Source: Methanobacteriota archaeon
GTDB lineage: Archaea > Thermoplasmatota > Thermoplasmata > RBG-16-68-12
NCBI GenBank assembly: GCA_005878635.1
Contig: VBLS01000066.1
Location: 1-11,096 of the forward strand
Direction: 5' to 3'
DNA: 11,096 nucleotides
Below are positions 6,127 to 11,096 of this stretch, one piece after another (within the stretch, counting starts at the first letter, position 1; each line of letters starts with the position of its first letter). The position numbers and the translations under genes are program-made. A model generated the notes under the pieces. It was not told the origin of the DNA, made no database searches, and saw nothing but the letters and a program-made list of their open reading frames with translations.

Positions 6127-7017
6127 ATGCGAGTCACCGAATGGATCCGCGCGTCCCAAGCGATCTTGTTCGAAGCGTCGATCCTCCCCGCGATCGTCGG
6201 GACCGCCGCCTCGATCCATGGCGGAGCCCCGTTTCAAGCGGTGTCCCTTGGCCTCATCCTCCTCTCGCTAGTCGGAATCCAGGCCGGCGCGAACCTGCTC
6301 AAAGGTTACTTCGAAGGCCGGGACCGCTCGTCACCATCGTCCCCCGGATCCTGGTTCGCATTCGACAGTGCCGCGGCGGTCAACCTGGCCCGCGATCCTC
6401 GGACCGTGCTCCGACTCGGCCGCCTCTCCTTCGCGATCGGAATAGGGGCGGGCCTCTTGCTCGTCCTGATCACCAGGAATCTCGCCTTGCTACTCTTCGG
6501 GATCGCCGGCGCAGGGTTGGCCTGGAGCTACAGCTCGCCGCCCCTACAGCTCAGCTATCGCGGCGTCGGCGAAGTCTCCACGTTCCTCGCCTTCGGACCG
6601 ATCATGACCGTGGGTGCGACGGTCGCTTTCGGGGGGGCAGGGATCCGCGACAGCCTGTTCGCCTCCGTTGTCCTCGGGTTCCTCGCATCCGCGATCTCGT
6701 TCGCGCGCTACTTTCCGAACCGTGTCGAGGACTCCGACAAGGGCAAGCGCACACCGGTCACAATCTTGGGCTTCCGAGGAGCGCGACGGCTGTTCCTCGT
6801 GCTCCCACTCCTGCCGGTGCCCTTCGGGATCGTCTGGTCGTTCTTCGGCGGAGGGGTTCTCTGGATCCTCCTGACGCTCGCATTCTGGATCGCGATTGTT
6901 CGCGCCTTCCCAAAGGAGGAGACCGCATCGCGGTTCGACCGCGCCATCGCTTGGACCGTGGCGGCCCACGCATTGGTCGGACTCGCGATCGTCGCTGCCT
7001 TGTTCTTCGGGCTATAG
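6127..7017 (+). CDS. UbiA family prenyltransferase paralogue with altered Asp-rich motifs (296 aa)
   Basis: A multi-pass membrane protein with about eight to nine hydrophobic helices and the UbiA/MenA order of motifs. In loop 1, where MenA-like enzymes read N..ND..D.....D, it reads NLLKGYFEGRD (56-66): the first Asn is kept, the next Asn and Asp are Lys and Gly, and the following Asp is Glu. The middle YSSPPLQLSYRGVGE (135-149) is well kept. In loop 2 the usual N-E-x-x-(D) start is R-Y-F-P-N (194-198), but the later Asp and GKRTP (206-210) remain. UbiA enzymes move a polyprenyl chain onto an aromatic or other acceptor, using Mg-diphosphate held by these Asp residues. Either this copy binds the diphosphate differently, has another substrate, or has lost activity; the intact frame and well-kept core argue against decay. 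It lies tail to tail with a canonical paralogue, stop codons abutting. Confidence 0.9.
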   Translation: MRVTEWIRASQAILFEASILPAIVGTAASIHGGAPFQAVSLGLILLSLVGIQAGANLLKGYFEGRDRSSPSSPGSWFAFDSAAAVNLARDPRTVLRLGRLSFAIGIGAGLLLVLITRNLALLLFGIAGAGLAWSYSSPPLQLSYRGVGEVSTFLAFGPIMTVGATVAFGGAGIRDSLFASVVLGFLASAISFARYFPNRVEDSDKGKRTPVTILGFRGARRLFLVLPLLPVPFGIVWSFFGGGVLWILLTLAFWIAIVRAFPKEETASRFDRAIAWTVAAHALVGLAIVAALFFGL

Positions 7018-7938
7018 ATTCGCCGCGGCGGAAATCAGGTACGCGAGCGTCATCGCGACGCCGAGGAGGAGGACGGCCTGAATCGTCCCCGCATTTGCTG
7101 GGATGTGGGCCGGATACTCGCGATAGTGCGCTCGGAGGACCGCGCGCGCCCGCGCCAGCGGAACGAGGGCGATGAGGCCGATCACCGCGACCCAGGAAAT
7201 CCACTGCAGGACCGAGAATGCCACCAGGAGGAACAGCGCGGACCCCACGAGGGCCTCGTAGAGGACGACGGACTTCTCGAGGCCTATCCGGGCCGGGATC
7301 GTCCGTTTTCCGCCCTTCGGATCCGTGCGGTGTTCCGGCATCTCGTTCACGAGGAGGAACGCGGCCACGAGGAGCCCGAGCGGCAGGGATGCGAGGAACG
7401 CCTCCCATCCGAGCGCGCCGCGCTGAACCGCGTAGGCGCCGAGGACTACGATGGGACCGAAGATGATCGTCACGGCGACCTCGCCGATCCCGTGGTACTG
7501 CAAAGCCAGGGGCGGGAGGGTGTAGAAAATTCCGATCAGCCCGCCGACGGCGCCGAGCACCAACAGGATCCATCCGTTCGGTCGCGTCACCGAGAGGATC
7601 ACGCCGATCAGGGCGGCCAGTCCATAGAGGGCGATCCAAACCCGGCGATGCGCCTCGACGGAGAGGGCCCGATCGGGAAGGACCCGGGCGCCGCCGGTGA
7701 AGGGACTCACGAGCTCGGGAGGCAAGTCATCGACCCCGCGGCGGAAGTCGACCGAATCGTTGCTCATGTTCGTCGCTGCGTGGAGACACACCACGCCGAC
7801 CGCGGTGAGCAAGAGGGCCAGCCCGTCGAACGTCCGCGCCTCGCGCCATGCGATCGCGGTGCCGAGGGCGACCCCGACGAGAGACGCGACGAAGCTGTGC
7901 GGCTGGGTCGCCTTCCACCAGGTGCGAAGCGAGGCCAT
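7012..7938 (-). CDS. UbiA family prenyltransferase, MenA-like, canonical motifs (308 aa)
   Basis: An integral membrane enzyme of normal MenA length with about eight to nine transmembrane helices. The first Asp-rich motif is complete, NMSNDSVDFRRGVDD (57-71). The central YTLPPLALQYHGIGE (139-153) and the second motif NEMPEHRTDPKGGKRT (198-213) are also intact. These bind Mg and the polyprenyl diphosphate and mark the 1,4-dihydroxy-2-naphthoate prenyltransferase-like branch. Menaquinone biosynthesis is the best guess, but no other men or mqn genes are in the window, and other acceptors occur in this branch. It starts one base after the stop of the cupin gene, so the two are almost certainly co-transcribed and perhaps translationally coupled. 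Its stop abuts that of the plus-strand paralogue at the palindrome CTATAG (7012-7017). Confidence 0.92.
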   Translation of the reverse strand: MASLRTWWKATQPHSFVASLVGVALGTAIAWREARTFDGLALLLTAVGVVCLHAATNMSNDSVDFRRGVDDLPPELVSPFTGGARVLPDRALSVEAHRRVWIALYGLAALIGVILSVTRPNGWILLVLGAVGGLIGIFYTLPPLALQYHGIGEVAVTIIFGPIVVLGAYAVQRGALGWEAFLASLPLGLLVAAFLLVNEMPEHRTDPKGGKRTIPARIGLEKSVVLYEALVGSALFLLVAFSVLQWISWVAVIGLIALVPLARARAVLRAHYREYPAHIPANAGTIQAVLLLGVAMTLAYLISAAANL

Positions 7939-7939
7939 C

Positions 7940-8293
7940 CTATTCCCAGACCGTCTGGCCGCGTGGAAGCACCCGGACCTCGATGAGGCTGAGCGGGCCC
8001 GGCCCCGGGTTGATGACCGTGTGCTCCTCCGCGTGGACGAAACGGGCCACGGATCCCGGTCCGACCTCGTGGGCCTGGCCGTCGACGACGACCTGGCCCT
8101 GCCCTTCGATGAAGTAGAAAATCTGCGTGTATCGATGGCGGTGGGGCGGCGACTTCACGCCCGGCTCCATCTTCGCGAGGCCCATCAGCATGAAGTTGCT
8201 GTCATTCGGTCCCATGATCTTCTTGTCCACGATGCCCGGCCCGATCCCTTTCTCCCACGGCTCCGCCGGCAGGTTGCGCACGATCGCTCCCAT
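7940..8293 (-). CDS. Cupin_2-type small single-domain cupin (117 aa)
   Basis: A one-domain beta-barrel protein. Cupin motif 1 is PGVKSPPHRHRYTQIFYFIEG (44-64 region), with metal ligands H51 and H53; the usual Glu four residues after the second His is Gln (Q57). Motif 2 is GSVARFVHAEEHTVIN (80-95), with the ligand H91 and the H-x3-N spacing kept. Such proteins are small metal-dependent dioxygenases, isomerases, or metabolite binders; the ligand set H-H-Q-H is a known variation. It begins MGAIVRNLPAEPWEKG. ATG 8293 is chosen because GGAGAG (8298-8303) precedes it and a TATA box lies at 8325-8332. The longer open frame upstream crosses the promoter and is Arg/Ser-rich. First gene of a two-gene operon with the UbiA enzyme, one base apart, suggesting work on the same aromatic or isoprenoid compound; this is inference. 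Confidence 0.92.
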   Translation of the reverse strand: MGAIVRNLPAEPWEKGIGPGIVDKKIMGPNDSNFMLMGLAKMEPGVKSPPHRHRYTQIFYFIEGQGQVVVDGQAHEVGPGSVARFVHAEEHTVINPGPGPLSLIEVRVLPRGQTVWE

Positions 8294-8324
8294 GATCCTC
8301 TCCGAAGAAGGCGCACACTCTCGT

Positions 8325-8332
8325 GTTATAAG
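8325..8332 (-). promoter_or_regulatory. TATA box of the cupin-UbiA operon
   Basis: The minus strand reads cttataac, the best TATA match in the window. The predicted transcript start near 8302 leaves a leader of about 9 nt that begins at the Shine-Dalgarno-like GGAGAG (8298-8303). Confidence 0.6.
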
Positions 8333-8456
8333 TATCCTGCGCGGGTACGTTCTGCGACCCGATCTCGACCGGGTACGCGGAGGGGCATCGGAGCCCCGTT
8401 TCCGACGAGTCGAGGTCCCGCAATCGAGCCCGACCCCACGGCTCCGACCGTTATTG

Positions 8457-8472
8457 TTAACCAAATCGTTAA
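8457..8472 (+). promoter_or_regulatory. Operator-like imperfect palindrome 1 (upstream edge of ArsR promoter)
   Basis: TTAACCA-AA-TCGTTAA: two 7-bp arms around a 2-bp centre with one mismatch. It matches palindrome 2 at 14 of 16 positions and starts exactly 35 bp before it. It overlaps the BRE/TATA region (TATA 8469-8477), where bound repressor would block TBP/TFB. Confidence 0.7.
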
Positions 8473-8477
8473 ATATT
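8469..8477 (+). promoter_or_regulatory. TATA box of the ArsR-AHSA1 operon
   Basis: ttaaatatt is centred about 27 nt before the ATG at 8500, so the transcript should start at or next to the start codon. It is flanked by the two operator-like palindromes. Confidence 0.65.
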
Positions 8478-8491
8478 CAATTGGACATCAC

Positions 8492-8507
8492 TTAACCAGA
8501 TGGTTAA
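8492..8507 (+). promoter_or_regulatory. Operator-like perfect palindrome 2 over the ArsR start codon
   Basis: TTAACCA-GA-TGGTTAA: perfect 7-bp arms, 2-bp centre, covering the predicted transcript start and the ATG at 8500-8502. Together with palindrome 1 it brackets the TATA box, the arrangement expected for an autorepressed ArsR gene. Confidence 0.75.
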
Positions 8508-8877
8508 TCGAACCAAAGCATTGGTCGACCTGGACGCGATCTTCGCGGCCTTGGCCCATCCTATCCGGCGGGCCATCGTCGAGCGATTGGCCGGCGGGGA
8601 TGCGACGGTCGGTGAACTCGCCGAGCCGCACAAGGTGAGCCTCCCCGCGATCTCGAAGCACCTTCGCGTGCTCGAGGACGCGGGCCTGCTGCAGGTCGAG
8701 CCCGAAGGCCGAGTGCACCGCTGCCAGCTTGACGTCGCCCCCTTGAGCACGGCGTTTGGTTGGCTCACGCGCTACCGCGTCCTTTGGGAGGATCGCTTTG
8801 GTCGGTTGGCCGAGCATTTAGGGGAGACCCGCAAGACGGAACGAAAGGAGGAACAGAAACATGCCCGCAAAAAGTAA
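8500..8877 (+). CDS. ArsR-family repressor, metal-independent SdpR-like type (125 aa)
   Basis: A compact winged-helix protein: LDAIFAALAHPIRRAIVERL (11-30), the typical ArsR first helices, then TVGELAEPHKVSLPAISKHL (36-55), the helix-turn-helix with recognition helix LPAISKHLRVLEDAG, and the wing VEPEGRVHRCQL (66-77). The Cys pair of metal sensors (ELCVCD) is absent, so it is a non-metal member of the kind often paired with AHSA1 genes. The tail WEDRFGRLAEHLGET followed by a Lys/Glu-rich end is also usual in this pairing. The start ATG lies within a palindrome and is predicted leaderless. The 3' end overlaps the AHSA1 gene by 17 bp, giving a translationally linked operon. Likely represses its own operon through the two palindromes; the inducer is unknown and may be a hydrophobic ligand of the partner. 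Confidence 0.95.
   Translation: MVNRTKALVDLDAIFAALAHPIRRAIVERLAGGDATVGELAEPHKVSLPAISKHLRVLEDAGLLQVEPEGRVHRCQLDVAPLSTAFGWLTRYRVLWEDRFGRLAEHLGETRKTERKEEQKHARKK
8846..8851 (+). promoter_or_regulatory. Shine-Dalgarno site of the AHSA1 gene
   Basis: AGGAGG, 9 nt before the ATG at 8861, inside the end of the ArsR gene. It is the strongest ribosome-binding site in the window. Its presence at an internal operon gene, where leading genes appear leaderless, fits mixed archaeal initiation. Confidence 0.7.
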
Positions 8878-9856
8878 GCCTGTGAGGACGTCGGAACGCG
8901 AGCTCGTGACCACGTACATCTTCGACGCGCCGAGCGAGCTCGTTTGGAAGGCGTGGACCGATCCGAAGCTGATCCCTCGATGGTGGGGACCGAGGAGGTA
9001 CACCACGACCGTGGAGAAGATGGAGGTCCGACCCGGGGGAACCTGGCGGTTCATCCAACGCGATGCCGAGGGCAACGTGTACGGATTCCACGGGGAATAC
9101 AAGGAAGTCGTGCCGCCCAAGCGGATCGTCGACACCTTCGAGTACGAAGGGATGCCGGGCCACGTCCTCGTTGAGAGCGCCACGTTCGAGGAGATCGACG
9201 GCCGGACGAAGGTCACGCAGAAATCCGTGTTCGAGACGGTCGAGGACCTCGAGGGGATGCTCGCCTCCGGCATGGAAGAGGGGGCGCGCGAAACGATGGA
9301 GCGTTTCACGGAACTGGTGGAAGAGCTGAAGGAAGGCGCGACGGACTCGAAACTCGCGGGTCGGAAGAGAGCGAGGCCCGGCGCACGGGAGAGCGGGCTC
9401 GTCATCACCCGGATCTTCGACGCGCCGCGCGAACGCGTGTGGAAGGCATGTACGGACCCGGGAGAGATGAAGAAGTGGTGGGGGCCGAAGGGATTCACCA
9501 CGCCCGTCCTCTCGGCCGATCTGAGAATCGGCGGAGCCTTCCGGTATTGCATGCGCTCGCCTGAGGGGAAGGACTACTGGGGCACCGGGGTCTATCGCGA
9601 AATTGTCCCCGGGAAGCGGCTGGTCTACACCGACAGCTTCTCGGACGAGAAAGGAAACGTGGTGCCGGCGACGTACTACGGAATGAACGCGGAAATCCCG
9701 TTGGAGATGCTCGTCACGATAACCTTCGAAGACGAGGACGGCGGGACGAAAGTGACCTTGCGCCATGCCGGGATGCCCCCGGGGCCCGACCGCGATGGAG
9801 CGACGCAGGGCTGGAACGAGATGTTTGACAAGCTGGTCACGAGATTACAGGGGTGA
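8861..9856 (+). CDS. Tandem AHSA1 (SRPBCC) domain protein, 331 aa
   Basis: Two AHSA1-type START-like domains in one chain. Domain 1 (about 12-155) has YIFDAPSELVWKAWTDP (19-35) and RWWGPRRYTT (40-49). Domain 2 (about 178-331) has RIFDAPRERVWKACTDP (184-200) and KWWGPKGFTT (205-214). Both show the family's FDAP....VWKAwTDP and WWGP signatures. A charged linker (ELKEGATDSKLAGRKRARP) joins them. Domain 2 ends with GWNEMFDKLVTRL, the usual C-terminal helix; domain 1 has the matching GARETMERFTELVEEL. Single AHSA1 proteins are about 150 aa, so this is a fusion or in-gene duplication. The fold has a hydrophobic ligand cavity; members paired with ArsR genes are mostly of unknown ligand, and the name (activator of Hsp90 ATPase) comes from a eukaryotic relative and should not be read as function. 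Expressed with the overlapping ArsR gene. Confidence 0.95.
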   Translation: MPAKSKPVRTSERELVTTYIFDAPSELVWKAWTDPKLIPRWWGPRRYTTTVEKMEVRPGGTWRFIQRDAEGNVYGFHGEYKEVVPPKRIVDTFEYEGMPGHVLVESATFEEIDGRTKVTQKSVFETVEDLEGMLASGMEEGARETMERFTELVEELKEGATDSKLAGRKRARPGARESGLVITRIFDAPRERVWKACTDPGEMKKWWGPKGFTTPVLSADLRIGGAFRYCMRSPEGKDYWGTGVYREIVPGKRLVYTDSFSDEKGNVVPATYYGMNAEIPLEMLVTITFEDEDGGTKVTLRHAGMPPGPDRDGATQGWNEMFDKLVTRLQG

Positions 9857-9878
9857 CGTCGGAAAGGAAATTCGCGGA

Positions 9879-9903
9879 GCAGGCGGGCCATCGTCCCGCC
9901 TGC
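9879..9903 (+). repeat. 9-bp perfect inverted repeat between AHSA1 and DUF2277 genes
   Basis: GCAGGCGGG-ccatcgt-CCCGCCTGC: a GC-rich stem of nine pairs with a 7-nt loop. It lies 23 nt after the AHSA1 stop and ends 5 bp before the TATA-like box of the next gene. No T-run follows, so it is either a 3'-end stabilising or terminating hairpin of the upstream operon, or an operator next to the DUF2277 promoter. Confidence 0.6.
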
Positions 9904-9908
9904 GAAAC

Positions 9909-9916
9909 CATTTATC
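9909..9916 (+). promoter_or_regulatory. TATA-like box of the DUF2277 gene
   Basis: catttatc, predicted start near 9938, leader about 24 nt with GGAGG (9949-9953) 8 nt before the ATG at 9962. Unlike most first genes in the window this one appears to have a leader and a full Shine-Dalgarno site. Confidence 0.45.
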
Positions 9917-9961
9917 CGAAGGACCGGAATAGGCCCGCTCGATTCTCTGGAGGACAATACG

Positions 9962-10234
9962 ATGTGTCGGAACATCAAGGCCCTCTTCAACTTCGATCCC
10001 CCTGCGACGGAGGAAGAAATTCGCGGAGCCTCCCTTCAATTCGTGAGGAAGATCTCGGGCTTCCCCAAACCCTCAAAGGCAAACGAGGCAGCCTTCTCTG
10101 CGGCCGTCGAGCGGGTTTCGGCGGTCACCAAAGATCTGCTCCGCTCGCTCGCTACGAACGCCGAGCCGCGGAATCGCCAAGTCGAGGCCGCGCGGGCGCG
10201 CGCACGGGCCGCCGAAAGGTTCGGGAGTTCGTGA
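9962..10234 (+). CDS. DUF2277 family protein (90 aa)
   Basis: The start MCRNIKALFNFDPPATEEEI and the following QFVRKISGFPKPSKANEAAF match the DUF2277 family as I know it, nearly residue for residue, and the length of 90 is normal. It is mostly helical with an Ala/Arg-rich C-terminal helix (VEAARARARAAERFG). The function of the family is unknown. It is common in soil actinobacteria and myxobacteria, so its presence in an archaeon would suggest transfer, although this rests on recall. The leader with a strong GGAGG site also differs from the leaderless neighbours. It stands alone: an inverted repeat precedes it and the next gene is convergent. Confidence 0.85.
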   Translation: MCRNIKALFNFDPPATEEEIRGASLQFVRKISGFPKPSKANEAAFSAAVERVSAVTKDLLRSLATNAEPRNRQVEAARARARAAERFGSS

Positions 10235-10291
10235 GCCCGCGACCTCGCACCGATGGGTCCTGGTGAGGCCGAACGGTCGACGGGCAATGCC

Positions 10292-10939
10292 TCAGTAGAT
10301 TCGCGTGTTGTCGTCCGGCGGGTCCTGCGGTTCCTGAGCGACGGGTGGCGGATCTGGGGACGGATCAGGAGAAGGATCGGAGGGGGGATCGAGGGACGGA
10401 TCCACGGGCGGCTGCGTGGACGGCTTCGAGACCGAGGGGCTGCGGCGCCAGGACCAAACGCTCAGCATCAACGCCGCCCCGACGAGCGCGAGGCCACCGA
10501 CGAGCACGATGACCGCCACAATCGTTTCGGTTGGTTTCAGGCCGAACACGACCAAGTCAAGGTGGACTTGCAGGTCTTCCCGAGCGGGAAGGTCCACCGC
10601 GACAACGTAATAGGATCCTCCGCCGGGGAGACTCTGATCGACCTGAATGGTCGTTCCGTGCTGATGGAACAGGGGAGGCACGGCGTTGGAGCCGTCCCGA
10701 AACGATGCGTAGCCGCGTTCATCGAACACAAACACGTCGAACGAATGACCCCGAATTTCGGAGAGATTTCCGCGCAAACGGCCGTCCCCTAGGATGCCGA
10801 CCTCGAAGCTGTAATAGTCTCCCGAGGTGACGAGGACGTTGTCGGCCATCCGAACGGGTTGGGCCGCTTGAAACATCGTCAGCGATCCAAGGACAATCTG
10901 CAAGGTTGCGACCGCGGCGAGGAAGTAGAGACGCTTCAC
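10292..10939 (-). CDS. Type I membrane protein with GOLD-like ectodomain and Asp-Pro-rich tail (215 aa)
   Basis: An N-terminal hydrophobic segment (MKRLYFLAAVATLQIVLGSL, 1-20) acts as signal peptide or anchor. The ectodomain (about 30-135) is beta-rich: DYYSFEVGILGDGRLRGNLS (41-60), then GHSFDVFVFDERGYASFRDG (64-83), then SYYVVAVDL (109-117). The pattern 'Y.sF.v......v.G..se..g..fDvfvfde..y..f..G' resembles emp24/GOLD-like domains found in archaeal membrane proteins; this is a pattern match. A transmembrane helix (139-163) ends at WSWRR, and the cytoplasmic tail (165-215) is a Pro/Asp/Ser repeat, DPSLDPPSDPSPDPSPDPPP, ending NTRIY. The start is GTG, with aagg a few bases upstream; no clear TATA was seen. 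The next gene upstream on the same strand, a PP2C-type phosphatase, ends 91 bp before it, so the two may be co-transcribed. Function unknown. Confidence 0.75.
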   Translation of the reverse strand: MKRLYFLAAVATLQIVLGSLTMFQAAQPVRMADNVLVTSGDYYSFEVGILGDGRLRGNLSEIRGHSFDVFVFDERGYASFRDGSNAVPPLFHQHGTTIQVDQSLPGGGSYYVVAVDLPAREDLQVHLDLVVFGLKPTETIVAVIVLVGGLALVGAALMLSVWSWRRSPSVSKPSTQPPVDPSLDPPSDPSPDPSPDPPPVAQEPQDPPDDNTRIY

Positions 10940-11030
10940 GGGTCAACCTTCCCCTCGCGGCATCTCCGATGCATCAGGCCGCCTCCGGTGCAGGACCGTT
11001 TCCGGTTGATTCGGCGATTCAAACATCAGA

Positions 11031-11096
11031 TCACGTCCGGGAGAGCGGCTGCGTGCGAGCGACGATGACGGAAATATTGTCCGTCCCGCCACCTTT
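11031..11096 (-). CDS. PP2C-type (PPM) protein phosphatase, C-terminal end only
   Basis: Only the last 21 codons are visible. They read KGGGTDNISVIVARTQPLSRT and stop at TGA (11033-11031). The stretch GGTDNISVIVAR matches the final metal-binding motif of PP2C/PPM Ser/Thr phosphatases (G-G/S-x-D-N-I-T/S-V-I/V-V), where the Asp binds the catalytic Mn or Mg, and its position about a dozen residues from the end is also right for the family. The rest of the gene lies beyond the right edge. With so little sequence another protein cannot be ruled out, but the motif is quite specific. Confidence 0.65.
   Translation of the reverse strand, partial: KGGGTDNISVIVARTQPLSRT

Noticed and set aside
4025..6271. 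A 748-codon open frame on the plus strand, antisense to the STAND gene
   Set aside because: It is Arg/Gly/Glu/Pro-rich without any domain, runs through the promoter and start of the divergent UbiA gene, and mirrors a clearly real protein. GC-rich coding DNA often leaves such antisense frames open.
6036..7175. A 379-codon open frame overlapping the first UbiA gene in another plus-strand frame
   Set aside because: It is very rich in Arg and Pro with no recognisable motif; the UbiA frame explains the same DNA with a full membrane-enzyme pattern.
7105..7986. A 293-codon plus-strand frame opposite the canonical UbiA gene
   Set aside because: Highly charged and low in hydrophobic residues, a typical mirror of a membrane-protein gene; no start signals were seen.
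8294..8464. N-terminal extension of the cupin by 57 residues
   Set aside because: It would cross the TATA box and Shine-Dalgarno site, is Arg/Ser-rich, and cupins of this type usually begin close to residue 1 of the shorter form.
1..11096. CRISPR arrays, tRNA/rRNA genes, insertion sequences, phage genes
   Set aside because: No spaced direct repeats, no cloverleaf-like fold or conserved rRNA stretch, and no transposase or integrase motif was found in reading both strands.

Overview
The window reads as a piece of a high-GC archaeal chromosome, most likely from a mesophilic, GC-rich Thermoplasmatota-like lineage (inference; no rRNA or marker gene is present). Three things support archaea. Most genes have a TATA-like box centred about 26-27 nt before the start codon with little or no leader. 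Several starts are GTG. The protein set (GOLD-like membrane protein, wHTH-STAND-TPR regulator, MenA-like UbiA enzymes, SIS protein without a glutaminase domain) is typical of such genomes. There is no sign of phage, insertion sequence, CRISPR or tRNA.

Layout. Positions 1-480 (minus strand): the N-terminal end of an FAD-linked oxidase that runs off the left edge, preceded by a 48-residue hypothetical gene. 480-800: about 320 bases with promoters only. 801-1601 (plus): a conserved 61-residue basic protein whose 3' end lies in a perfect 35-bp tandem duplication, then a CoxG-like SRPBCC protein. 1699-2160 (plus): a small winged-helix regulator whose 3' end overlaps, tail to tail, a double-SIS sugar-isomerase-like gene (minus). 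3296-5962 (minus): an 888-residue wHTH-STAND-TPR protein. 6127-7938: two UbiA prenyltransferase paralogues lying tail to tail with abutting stop codons; the minus-strand one follows a cupin gene by one base. 8457-9856 (plus): an ArsR-family repressor with two near-identical palindromes around its TATA box and start codon, overlapping a tandem AHSA1 fusion gene. 9962-10234: a DUF2277 protein. 10292-10939 (minus): a type I membrane protein with a GOLD-like ectodomain and an Asp-Pro tail. The right edge holds the last codons of a PP2C-type phosphatase (minus).

How the genes work together. The clearest units are the autoregulated ArsR-AHSA1 operon and the cupin-UbiA operon, which are divergent from each other across 8294-8499. 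The UbiA pair suggests quinone or other isoprenoid-lipid chemistry; one copy has intact Asp-rich motifs and the other has lost several key residues. The STAND protein looks like a ligand-sensing ATP-dependent switch that may bind DNA; its neighbours do not fix its target. The most unusual points are the diverged UbiA paralogue in its inverted pair, the paired operators, the STAND architecture and the exact 35-bp duplication.
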